Below are positions 1-5,420 of a stretch of 6,148 bases of DNA, piece by piece. The DNA is from Candidatus Delongbacteria bacterium (GTDB lineage Bacteria; Bacteroidota; Bacteroidia; Bacteroidales; ML635J-15). The translations under genes and the position numbers were made by a program. Location: assembly GCA_027858215.1 (NCBI GenBank), contig JAQIDD010000054.1, positions 1 to 6,148 on the forward strand, written 5' to 3'. The notes beneath the pieces were generated by a model. The model saw only the letters and a program-made list of their open reading frames with translations. It had not been told where the DNA came from and searched no databases. Every line of letters starts with the position of its first letter. Within the stretch, counting starts at the first letter, position 1.

Positions 1-1
1 T

Positions 2-178
2 AATGGACAAGTAACGGACTATTCACATGGTAGATTGATGTATGCAGGGGAATACACCAATGGGGTGAAGGATGGTTTTTATTTTTACCAGGAAATAGGT
101 TCTTATCCATTCATGAGAGTAAGTTATTACAAAGATGGGAAAGAAATAAAATCTGTAGAGTTTAATCAGTGGGAATAG
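2..178 (+). CDS. C-terminal part of a MORN-repeat (YwqK-like) protein, cut by the window edge
   Basis: Frame 2 is open from the window edge to a TAG at 176-178 and gives 58 residues. It contains the MORN-type pattern of a glycine-rich, aromatic repeat: GEYTNGVKDGFYFYQEIG, followed by a second partial unit with YYKDGKEI. MORN_2 repeats of this kind make up the bacterial YwqK-like proteins, some of which are labelled antitoxins in databases; their biochemical role is mostly unknown. The start and upstream part lie outside the window, so total length, signal peptide and repeat number cannot be judged. An orphan Rhs fragment follows 43 bases downstream. MORN_2 proteins are sometimes found among Rhs and polymorphic-toxin cassettes, so an immunity-type role is possible, but that is inference. 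The family call rests on repeat pattern only. Confidence 0.6.
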   Translation, partial: NGQVTDYSHGRLMYAGEYTNGVKDGFYFYQEIGSYPFMRVSYYKDGKEIKSVEFNQWE

Positions 179-221
179 CATGTGATTTTATTAATTTTAC
201 CCAATGCATTTAAAACCAATA

Positions 222-350
222 CATATCGCCATGCCTTTCGGCGAGCTCTGGGCCTCCCAGCGCAATCACTATTTCGACACCCGCTACAAGTTCTCCGCAA
301 AGGAACTTGACAGCGAGTCGGGCTATAACTATTTTGGAGCGCGGTATAAC
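222..350 (+). pseudogene. Orphan fragment of an Rhs repeat-associated core domain
   Basis: About 43 codons read as the conserved end of an Rhs core: MPFGELWASQRN, then YFDTRYKFSAKELDSESGYNYFGARY. In intact Rhs/YD-repeat proteins this PFGE...TRYKFTGKERD.ETGYxYFGARYY block ends the beta-cocoon shell and is followed by a variable C-terminal toxin. Here the similarity stops right after ARY (codon ending at 347), and the reading frame runs on for 15 unrelated codons to a TGA at 393-395. There are no YD repeats upstream, since the previous gene ends at 178. An ATG at 204 could technically open this frame, but a 63-residue product would have no shell and no toxin. The stretch is visibly richer in G+C than its AT-rich flanks, which fits debris of a transferred Rhs cassette. 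I call it a remnant, not a working gene. Confidence 0.75.
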
Positions 351-392
351 AACTTTTGTCTCCCTATCCTAAGGTTACGCTTTATAAAATAC

Positions 393-410
393 TGATAAGT
401 GTACTTATCA
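393..410. promoter_or_regulatory. 18-bp palindrome, candidate operator of the ORF6N gene
   Basis: The sequence TGATAAGT-GT-ACTTATCA has two perfect 8-base inverted arms around a 2-base centre. Its right edge lies 18 bases before the TATATTTG promoter element at 429-436, so it overlaps the expected -33 region and would block the polymerase if bound. The neighbouring gene encodes a DNA-binding ORF6N domain, which suggests autoregulation. The palindrome is seen directly; the regulator and the effect are inferred. The arms are AT-rich with a 2-nt centre, so it is better suited to a protein-binding site than to a terminator hairpin. Confidence 0.5.
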
Positions 411-428
411 ATGAAAATAAAGATTTAC

Positions 429-436
429 TATATTTG
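429..436 (+). promoter_or_regulatory. Bacteroidota -7 promoter element for the ORF6N gene
   Basis: TATATTTG matches the Bacteroidota sigma-ABfr -7 consensus TAnnTTTG exactly and sits 23 bases before the ATG at 460, predicting a short leader of roughly 15-20 nt. No good TTTG/TTG -33 element is visible at the usual spacing, where the palindrome at 393-410 lies instead. No Shine-Dalgarno sequence precedes the ATG, as is normal in this phylum. Confidence 0.6.
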
Positions 437-459
437 TAAAAATCACATTTAAAGACTGT

Positions 460-1350
460 ATGGCTAAATCAAACCAATTAATACCAATCAGTGATCTTAA
501 GAACAAAATTTTTACATTTCGGGGATTACAAGTAATGATAGACCGTGATCTTGCAGAATTGTATGGAGTGGAGGTAAAACGTCTTAATGAACAAGTTAAA
601 CGTAATATTGAACGATTTCCGGTAAATTTCAGATTTCAAATAAACAATAATGAAAAAAATGAACTGGTCGCAAATTGCGACCGGTTTAATAAATTAAAGC
701 ATTCATCCGTAAATCCACATGCTTTTACTGAGCAAGGCGTTTCTATGCTATCGGCTGTGTTAAGAAGCGAAACTGCTATTAAAGTAAGCATTAGCATTAT
801 CAATGCTTTTGTTCAAATGAGACGCTTTATCGCGGATAATGCAGGTATTTTTCAAAGACTTGAACAAATAGAAATAAAACAAATACAGGCAGATAAAAAG
901 TTTGAACAGGTTTTTAAAGCATTAGAGGAAAAAGAATTAAATTCATATCAAGGCATTTTTTATGACGGACAGATTTTTGATGCTTATGCTTTTGTTTCCG
1001 GTTTGATAAAATCCGCAAAAAAATCAATTATCCTTATCGATAATTATGTTGACGAAACGGTGTTAACCCTATTAGCAAAACGAAGTGAGGCGGTCGATGC
1101 ATACATTTACACGAGATCAATAACCAAACAACTCAGGCTTGACATCAAAAAGCACAATCAACAATACCCGGCAATAAAGGTAAAGGGATTTACTAAATCT
1201 CACGACAGGTTTTTGATCATTGATAACGAAACGGTGTATCACATCGGAGCATCTTTAAAAGACCTGGGAAAACGCTGGTTTGCTTTTTCAAAAATGGAAA
1301 TGGATAGCATTGAACTCATAAACAAACTTGAACTCAATGCTCAAAATTAA
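460..1350 (+). CDS. ORF6N domain protein with C-terminal phospholipase D-like domain
   Basis: A 296-residue protein. Residues about 13-110 form an ORF6N (KilA-N related) DNA-binding domain, with the hallmark IDRDLAELYGV (27-37), NEQVKRNIERFP (43-54) and TEQGVSMLS (80-88). Residues about 120-160 (QRLEQIEIKQIQADKKFEQVF) look like a coiled coil, likely for dimerisation. Residues about 166-290 resemble a PLD-superfamily domain: a strand IILIDNYVDE, then H248-D-R250-F-L-I-I-D255, and GAS at 263-265. This is the HxKx4D motif with Arg in place of Lys. Only one such motif is present, so an active enzyme would need a dimer, and the Lys-to-Arg change may mean it only binds nucleic acid. ORF6N domains are known from phages and integrated elements; full-length versions like this are common in Bacteroidota genomes, of unknown role. 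The ATG at 460 is preceded by a matching promoter element and is taken as the start. It converges with the minus-strand operon. Confidence 0.85.
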   Translation: MAKSNQLIPISDLKNKIFTFRGLQVMIDRDLAELYGVEVKRLNEQVKRNIERFPVNFRFQINNNEKNELVANCDRFNKLKHSSVNPHAFTEQGVSMLSAVLRSETAIKVSISIINAFVQMRRFIADNAGIFQRLEQIEIKQIQADKKFEQVFKALEEKELNSYQGIFYDGQIFDAYAFVSGLIKSAKKSIILIDNYVDETVLTLLAKRSEAVDAYIYTRSITKQLRLDIKKHNQQYPAIKVKGFTKSHDRFLIIDNETVYHIGASLKDLGKRWFAFSKMEMDSIELINKLELNAQN

Positions 1351-1374
1351 ACTCAATATACATAAAACTTCCGG

Positions 1375-1395
1375 CTCCTGACTCCTGACTTCCGA
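1375..1395. repeat. Heptamer microrepeat between convergent genes
   Basis: CTCCTGA occurs twice in direct tandem (1375-1381, 1382-1388), followed by a degenerate third copy CTTCCGA (1389-1395). It fills most of the 65-base gap between the convergent ORF6N and BadF-type genes. No convincing hairpin-plus-T-tract terminator is seen in this gap for either gene. Confidence 0.5.
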
Positions 1396-1415
1396 GTTCC
1401 ATTTTGCCTCTCCCC

Positions 1416-2267
1416 TCACAACTCAATGTATTTATTGTGGTGTTCGATAAGTCCCGGCAGGGGATCCTGAATTACTTTATCCACATATACCCCTGCATCA
1501 TCAGCGGCTCTAATAAGAATATCCTTGAAATGATAAGCCACAGAACCTGCACAACGTAAATCGTAATGTGAAAAATGCTGGTATTTTACAATCTGTTGTT
1601 TGAAAAATTCATCAAAAGATGAACGTACCAAATTGTAAATAAAAGGATTATCAAGGTTTTCCTTAATAAACACAGAAAATCCCCCAAGATAACGGTTCGG
1701 ATATTCATCTTTATAAACGTATTGCAGGAAATAACTCAGATTAGCTCCATAAACTTTAGTAAATTTCTTGGCTACAGTGACCGGCATATCATTTTGCAAG
1801 AAACTCTTAAGCAGCCTTTTCCCAAGATAAGCACCACTGCCCTCATCGCCAAGGATATAACCGAGCGACGGCACTTGTTCACTAACTTTGTTTCCATCGT
1901 ACAAGGCTGTGCTGGCACCTGTTCCCAGGATAGCAATCAGCCCGTGTTGTTGGCCCCATAGTGAACGCGCTGCTCCCAGAAGGTCATGAAAAATATGTAT
2001 TATGGTTGCAGGAAAAAACCTTTCCAAACCTGAAAAAATACATTCTTTCTGTACAGACCCTGAACACCCTGCTCCGTAGAAATACAATTCATTGACTTGC
2101 AAAGCAGATAAATCATCAGGAAAATTATTTTTTATTTCTTTGTACACTTCTCCTACACGTACAATATAGGGGTTTAAACCTTTGGACTGGAAGGTCTGAA
2201 TCTTTCCGTCCGTATGTAAAACATGCCAGTTTGTTTTCGTTGATCCACTGTCTGCTATAATCCTCAT
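1416..2267 (-). CDS. BadF/BadG/BcrA/BcrD-type ATPase, N-acetylglucosamine kinase-like
   Basis: A 283-residue protein of the ASKHA (sugar kinase/actin/Hsp70) fold. Visible motifs in order: phosphate-1 loop DSGSTKTNW (6-14), YGAGCSG (64-70), HDLLGAARSL with D95 as the candidate catalytic base, phosphate-2 loop LGTGAST (114-120), LGYILGDEGSGAYLGK (135-150), and the adenosine-side CAGSVAYHF (239-247). The order and the GDEGSG signature match the BadF/BcrA family members that resemble eukaryotic N-acetylglucosamine kinase. It lacks the cysteine-rich iron-sulfur features of 2-hydroxyacyl-CoA dehydratase activators, so a cytoplasmic amino-sugar kinase is likelier than a benzoyl-CoA-type activator. 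The exact sugar is not determinable here. Length is ordinary for the family. The ATG lies 3 bases after the stop of the upstream membrane-protein gene, so the two are almost certainly co-transcribed and perhaps translationally coupled. Confidence 0.85.
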   Translation of the reverse strand: MRIIADSGSTKTNWHVLHTDGKIQTFQSKGLNPYIVRVGEVYKEIKNNFPDDLSALQVNELYFYGAGCSGSVQKECIFSGLERFFPATIIHIFHDLLGAARSLWGQQHGLIAILGTGASTALYDGNKVSEQVPSLGYILGDEGSGAYLGKRLLKSFLQNDMPVTVAKKFTKVYGANLSYFLQYVYKDEYPNRYLGGFSVFIKENLDNPFIYNLVRSSFDEFFKQQIVKYQHFSHYDLRCAGSVAYHFKDILIRAADDAGVYVDKVIQDPLPGLIEHHNKYIEL

Positions 2268-2270
2268 AAC

Positions 2271-2972
2271 TTATGCCTCTGACTTTTGACCGATTATACT
2301 TGCTATGGCTAAGAATACTCCAAGAACTATGCCTAAAACGGCAGCAAAAAACACCTGCCATTCGCCGGGCAATAAAAAGGTAATGGTATGTGCCGGAATC
2401 CAAAAAAACGGGATGGTCTTTTTAAACACAAAATTCCATTGCACTCCCCAGTTGAGTTCTTTAAATATTTTATGAAAATTGATGGGGGTAAAAAATCCTT
2501 TCAGCGTCCCGCCTTTTGATAAAATATGGGTATCCGTGATCTTATGGAACGTCATAAAAACAGGAGCAAAAATAAGGTTCATGAATGCAGAAATACAAAA
2601 AGCAATTAACAACTTGTTTCCGGAAAATGACCCGGCATATATTTCAGAGGCATCCTGTAAACCCACATATTCAAGAAAAGCCAAAGTACCATTTGTGAAA
2701 ATTATAAAAGCTATTTTAATGGTAATCCCGATCAATCCCCAAATGATAACCCGGGGCAAAAGTCCAAAGCCTTTTTCATAGTACACCCCTTTTTTGATAC
2801 GCAGACCCAGGCATTCTCCAAAGGTGGCCAACAGTGCAAATTTGATAAAGCTCATTAACAAGCCGTGCTCTTTATTGAAATCAATATAAAATTGATAAAC
2901 ATCATTTGATATAAAAAATGGCAAAAAGACAATCACCACAGCAATAAAAACAAACAAATCAGATTTTTTCAT
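2271..2972 (-). CDS. Multi-span membrane protein, Mpv17/PMP22-like
   Basis: I start this gene at the ATG at 2972 (233 residues, beginning MKKSDLFVF). A longer reading is possible from an ATG at 3017, but that would overlap most of the C-terminal part of the small upstream gene and adds 15 residues of unconvincing, non-hydrophobic sequence. Hydrophobic segments, numbered from this start, lie at about 6-22, 42-55, 73-92, 114-140 and 192-227. The C-terminal part has the spacing of the Mpv17/PMP22 signature: LNWGVQWNFVFKKTIPFFWIP, then WQVFFAAVLGIVLGVFLAIAS. In eukaryotes that family forms channels in mitochondrial and peroxisomal membranes; bacterial members are uncharacterised. The assignment rests on this pattern only, and an unrelated inner-membrane family is the alternative. 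It lies 13 bases after the small membrane-protein gene and 3 bases before the sugar-kinase-like gene, so a linked function, such as moving or sensing the kinase substrate, is possible but inferred. Confidence 0.65.
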   Translation of the reverse strand: MKKSDLFVFIAVVIVFLPFFISNDVYQFYIDFNKEHGLLMSFIKFALLATFGECLGLRIKKGVYYEKGFGLLPRVIIWGLIGITIKIAFIIFTNGTLAFLEYVGLQDASEIYAGSFSGNKLLIAFCISAFMNLIFAPVFMTFHKITDTHILSKGGTLKGFFTPINFHKIFKELNWGVQWNFVFKKTIPFFWIPAHTITFLLPGEWQVFFAAVLGIVLGVFLAIASIIGQKSEA

Positions 2973-2985
2973 ATTCCCGGCAATT

Positions 2986-3120
2986 TTACGGTTTATAAAT
3001 ACTCCACACTTCAGCAATACGAGAACTCACATGCTCCCATGACAGCGCTATCAATACAACCAACATAATGGCCACAATGATAAACATCCACTCGGAACGT
3101 GACAACTTTCGTATCTTCAT
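2986..3120 (-). CDS. Small single-span membrane protein, 44 residues
   Basis: Reading the minus strand from the ATG at 3120 to a TAA at 2986-2988 gives 44 codons. The N-terminus is basic (MKIRKLSRSE), one hydrophobic span covers about residues 11-28 (WMFIIVAIMLVVLIALSW), and a short polar tail ends in SIYKP. The charge pattern predicts N-in, C-out topology in the inner membrane. Support for it being real: the TATATTTG promoter element just upstream, a purine-rich AAGGAT directly before the ATG, a clean single membrane span, and tight spacing to the next gene. It is short enough to be missed by usual length cut-offs. I do not recognise a named family. It may be an accessory subunit of the Mpv17-like membrane protein encoded next. 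Confidence 0.6.
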   Translation of the reverse strand: MKIRKLSRSEWMFIIVAIMLVVLIALSWEHVSSRIAEVWSIYKP

Positions 3121-3127
3121 ATCCTTA

Positions 3128-3135
3128 CAAATATA
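3128..3135 (-). promoter_or_regulatory. Bacteroidota -7 promoter element for the three-gene minus-strand operon
   Basis: On the minus strand, TATATTTG (3135 to 3128) fits TAnnTTTG exactly and ends only 7 bases before the ATG at 3120. With the usual short distance from -7 element to start site, transcription would begin within a few bases of the ATG, giving a leaderless or nearly leaderless mRNA. No clear -33 TTG element is seen 19-21 bases upstream. Confidence 0.5.
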
Positions 3136-3186
3136 GGAAGTTTCTGTTTTATCTGCATCTCTGCGTACATATTTTTAAAATTTTCG

Positions 3187-3194
3187 TACTTTTG
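3187..3194 (+). promoter_or_regulatory. Bacteroidota -7 promoter element for RNase P RNA
   Basis: TACTTTTG matches TAnnTTTG and ends 4 bases before the first paired base of the P1 helix at 3199, the right distance for transcription to begin at or near the mature 5' end. It is divergent from the minus-strand operon promoter, with about 51 bases between the two -7 elements. The -33 position is not recognisable. Confidence 0.6.
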
Positions 3195-3198
3195 CACT

Positions 3199-3536
3199 GA
3201 GCAGGCTGGTCTGTCGTTCCGATAATCATCGGGAAGGAAAGTCCGGACAACATAGGGTACTGTCCTTTCGAAACGAAAGATGTCCGTGAGGATATAGAAG
3301 CGGAGAAGAAAATAACAGCTTCCGTTCATTCGGGAGCTACGGTGAGAAGGTGAGGTAAGAGCTCACCAGGTTCCATGGCAACATGGAATGCTGTCCGCCT
3401 GGCAGGTTGCAAGGCCGCGTATATTCCGGTGTGCTTAGGCACAGAAAGTGACCCGCTTTCAGACCTGATCTCCGGAAGGGGTAGGCCGCTGAGATAAATG
3501 ACAGACTAAAACAGAATCCGGCTTACTGGCCTGCTC
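3199..3536 (+). ncRNA. rnpB: RNase P catalytic RNA (M1 RNA)
   Basis: This is the ribozyme that trims 5' leaders from precursor tRNAs, acting with the protein RnpA. The ends are fixed by helix P1: GAGCAGGC at 3199-3206 pairs perfectly with GCCTGCTC at 3529-3536. The conserved core is present: GGAAAGTCCGGAC at 3236-3248 and ACAGAATCCGGCTTA at 3511-3525, which together form the universal P4 region, plus GGTAAGAGCTCACC-type sequence near 3353-3367 and a GCAAGGCCGCG stretch near 3409-3419. About 338 nt is a normal length for a bacterial type A RNA. There is no credible protein gene on either strand here. It is divergent from the small membrane-protein operon and sits 28 bases upstream of the thioredoxin lipoprotein. 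Confidence 0.95.
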
Positions 3537-3541
3537 TTTTT
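3529..3541 (+). terminator. Probable 3' end and U-tract of RNase P RNA
   Basis: The 3' strand of helix P1 (GCCTGCTC) is followed directly by TTTTT at 3537-3541. The only strong stem next to the U-tract is P1 itself, whose partner is more than 300 nt upstream. It is therefore not a classical local hairpin terminator, and some read-through into the gene starting at 3565 is possible. Confidence 0.4.
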
Positions 3542-3564
3542 ATTGTTAACACATTTTACACGAT

Positions 3565-4983
3565 ATGAAAAAAACAAAAACCATTAACAACACATTTTTT
3601 CTTGCCATTGCCTTATGCATCATGTTGATCGCCTGCAATTTACCTAAAAACAAAGATTTCAAGAATACTCAAATTTGCCTGCAGGGAAAAATCCTCAATC
3701 CCGTCAATGAACCATTGCTGGCAGAATTAAATCACAAAACCGATAGCATTGACATTGATTCGCTCAACGAATTTATCCATTGCATTGAAACCAATAAGGC
3801 AGCATACATTGACATCAAATTACGGCGTATGCAATTTACCATTTATGCCCATCCCGGTGACACAATACACTTCACCATTGATGCCGGAGAACACAAGAAT
3901 CCCGTTGTTTTTCACGGCAATGATACCAATGCATCTGAATACCTCTATGCACTGCGTACTCAAAAATTAACACATCCGGCTTTTAATGAACTTCTGCGGC
4001 AGGACAGTGTGGAAAAATTCATGGCAGGAACTGAAAACTTGCACGATACACTGTTCTTTCATCTCAATCAATACGCAAGTTACTTTGACGATGCATATTT
4101 TATCAGCCAGGAAAAATCACGGATAGACTACCTGATCAAGCATCAAAAAATGGTGTACAGTAAATATTATGCCTACATGACAGGCAAGCCAATCCCTGAT
4201 AGTGCAGCATATTTTTCTTTCATTACGCAGACGGAAATTGAAGATCCCCAGTCACTTGTTCTCCCTGAATACTTGAATTACCTTGAAAATGCATTTCTGC
4301 TTCAACTGGATAACAATCCGGATACCACTTCCAGCTATTGTGATGACATAAAATATCAACTAAAAAGCATCAGAAAGAAATTCGACAATCAGGACATAAA
4401 ACTTGCACTGTACAATACAATTCTAACCGGTTATGCACAATATAATGGATTTGAAAGCCTGGATTCAGAATACACATGGTTGACAACCAACATGACCAAT
4501 AACAATAAGCGTAGCAAGTTAGAAACATTGCATGCCACATGGGATAAAATCAGCAAAGGCAAAAAAGCACCTGGTTTCACGTATCCCGATACCAGTGGCG
4601 ACAGCATTTCACTCAGTGACTTTAAGGGAAAACCGATATACATTGATGTTTGGGCTAGCTGGTGCGGCCCGTGCATAAGGGAAATGCCTTATATGGACAG
4701 CTTACATAATGAATACAAGGATAAAAACATAGTTTTTCTTTCTGTCAGTGTTGATGAAAATAAAAACAACTGGCTGAATTTCCTGGAAAAACACACTCCC
4801 GCCTGGGACCAGTTGCATACAGGCGGGTGGGATTGCAAGCTCTGCAATGATTATAACATTAAGGCCATTCCCCGGTTTCTACTGATTGATCGCAACGGTA
4901 AAATCATAAGCGCATCTGCACCACGCCCATCTTCAGACGAAATCAAACCATTGCTTGATGAGCACATAAAAATGCCTTTGTAA
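3565..4983 (+). CDS. Lipoprotein with C-terminal TlpA/ResA-type thioredoxin domain
   Basis: A 472-residue exported protein. Residues 1-24 are a lipoprotein signal ending in the lipobox LIAC with C24 as the lipidated cysteine; the next residues (NLPKNK) are not acidic, so a periplasm-facing position is likelier than surface exposure. Residues about 37-105 look like a beta-rich N-terminal domain of the DUF4369 sort often fused to such thioredoxins (ICLQGKILNP...FTIYAHPGDTIHFTID). A largely helical middle (about 110-330) follows. The C-terminal redoxin domain (about 333-470) has APGFTYPDTSG, W366-C367-G-P-C370, FLSVSVDE and the cis-proline loop AIPRF (P436), as in disulfide reductases that act on periplasmic proteins or cytochrome c maturation. 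A second CxxC, C424-K-L-C427, lies nine residues before P436 and is not a standard part of the fold. The ATG at 3565 starts a clean signal peptide. No own promoter is visible in the 28 bases after rnpB. Confidence 0.88.
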   Translation: MKKTKTINNTFFLAIALCIMLIACNLPKNKDFKNTQICLQGKILNPVNEPLLAELNHKTDSIDIDSLNEFIHCIETNKAAYIDIKLRRMQFTIYAHPGDTIHFTIDAGEHKNPVVFHGNDTNASEYLYALRTQKLTHPAFNELLRQDSVEKFMAGTENLHDTLFFHLNQYASYFDDAYFISQEKSRIDYLIKHQKMVYSKYYAYMTGKPIPDSAAYFSFITQTEIEDPQSLVLPEYLNYLENAFLLQLDNNPDTTSSYCDDIKYQLKSIRKKFDNQDIKLALYNTILTGYAQYNGFESLDSEYTWLTTNMTNNNKRSKLETLHATWDKISKGKKAPGFTYPDTSGDSISLSDFKGKPIYIDVWASWCGPCIREMPYMDSLHNEYKDKNIVFLSVSVDENKNNWLNFLEKHTPAWDQLHTGGWDCKLCNDYNIKAIPRFLLIDRNGKIISASAPRPSSDEIKPLLDEHIKMPL

Positions 4984-5018
4984 TATCGCTCTCATCATGT
5001 TTTACGGTGATAAAATCC

Positions 5019-5128
5019 TATTCAAGCCTGACCTACAGATCTGTTAACAACCATAAGCGAATAGGCTTAACCTGACCTTCAGGTCGGGGTACAAACAAAC
5101 ACAAGAGAAGACATGGGCTTTAGCCCTG
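5019..5128. repeat. Direct repeat copy 1, REP/BIME-like hairpin element
   Basis: 110 bases that recur at 5219-5329. Inside are an outer inverted pair AAGCCT (5024-5029) and AGGCTT (5063-5068), a hairpin CCTGACC-TTCA-GGTCGGG (5071-5088, one G-T pair) and a second hairpin GGGC-TTTA-GCCC (5115-5126). The two copies differ by two substitutions (5031 a vs g, 5090 t vs c) and one missing C. Compact non-coding elements with paired hairpins are typical of REP/BIME sequences moved by RAYT-type (IS200/IS605-related) transposases. That class is inferred, and no such transposase is in the window. Confidence 0.7.
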
Positions 5129-5135
5129 CTTTTTT
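5115..5135 (+). terminator. Possible terminator of the thioredoxin lipoprotein gene, within the repeat
   Basis: The GGGC-TTTA-GCCC hairpin (5115-5126) is followed after three bases by six Ts at 5130-5135. The stem is only 4 bp, so termination would be weak. In the second repeat copy the same hairpin is followed by AATTTAAAC, so the T-tract is specific to copy 1. Confidence 0.35.
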
Positions 5136-5218
5136 CTAACCTCTCCATCCTTATGGTGAGCAAATAAGAAAAATCAAAATAAATTAGCTAATCAGGTTAG
5201 GTTAAAGTAATGAAAACT

Positions 5219-5329
5219 TATTCAAGCCTGGCCTACAGATCTGTTAACAACCATAAGCGAATAGGCTTAACCCTGACCTTCAGGTCGGGGCACAAACAAA
5301 CACAAGAGAAGACATGGGCTTTAGCCCTG
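5219..5329. repeat. Direct repeat copy 2, REP/BIME-like hairpin element
   Basis: 111 bases, matching 5019-5128 at about 97% with an offset of 200, then 201 bases. The extra C near 5271 lengthens the first hairpin (stem 5271-5290) by a C-G pair that is an A-G mismatch in copy 1. The second hairpin is at 5316-5327. After the repeat, both copies continue into diverged sequence that shares GGTGAGCA (5155-5162 and 5345-5352), so the ancestral unit may have been longer. Confidence 0.7.
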
Positions 5330-5412
5330 AATTTAAACCTTTGCGGTGAGCAGTTACTTATGCTGACATCCGTTTTTTTAATAATCACACTGATAAGTTA
5401 CCAAAAGTTTAT

Positions 5413-5420
5413 TATATTTA
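5413..5420 (+). promoter_or_regulatory. Possible -7 promoter element for the outer-membrane protein gene
   Basis: TATATTTA differs from the TAnnTTTG consensus only at the last base and lies 35 bases before the ATG at 5456. No clear -33 element is visible. Confidence 0.3.

Noticed and set aside
204..395. A functional 63-residue protein containing the Rhs motif
   Set aside because: It has an ATG but lacks the Rhs shell, any toxin tip and a promoter element. The similarity covers only the middle 43 codons and the stop lies within the palindrome.
1722..1961. 79-codon open frame on the plus strand
   Set aside because: It is antisense to the BadF-type gene, with no recognisable features of its own.
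2125..2403. 92-codon open frame on the minus strand
   Set aside because: It overlaps the join of the kinase-like and Mpv17-like genes in another frame, and both of those have clear family motifs.
3117..3329. 70-codon open frame on the minus strand
   Set aside because: It lies antisense to the 5' part of RNase P RNA and across its promoter; the RNA explains the sequence.
5019..5329. CRISPR array or transposon ends
   Set aside because: Only two copies of a 110-base unit with a 90-base spacer, far too long for CRISPR repeats. They are in direct orientation with no transposase between them, so they are not insertion-sequence ends.
5389..5398. ACTGATAAGT, identical to the start of the palindrome region at 391-400, suggesting a shared regulator
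   Set aside because: Only one half-site is present here and its distance to the -7-like element differs (24 versus 38 bases); a 10-base AT-rich match can arise by chance.
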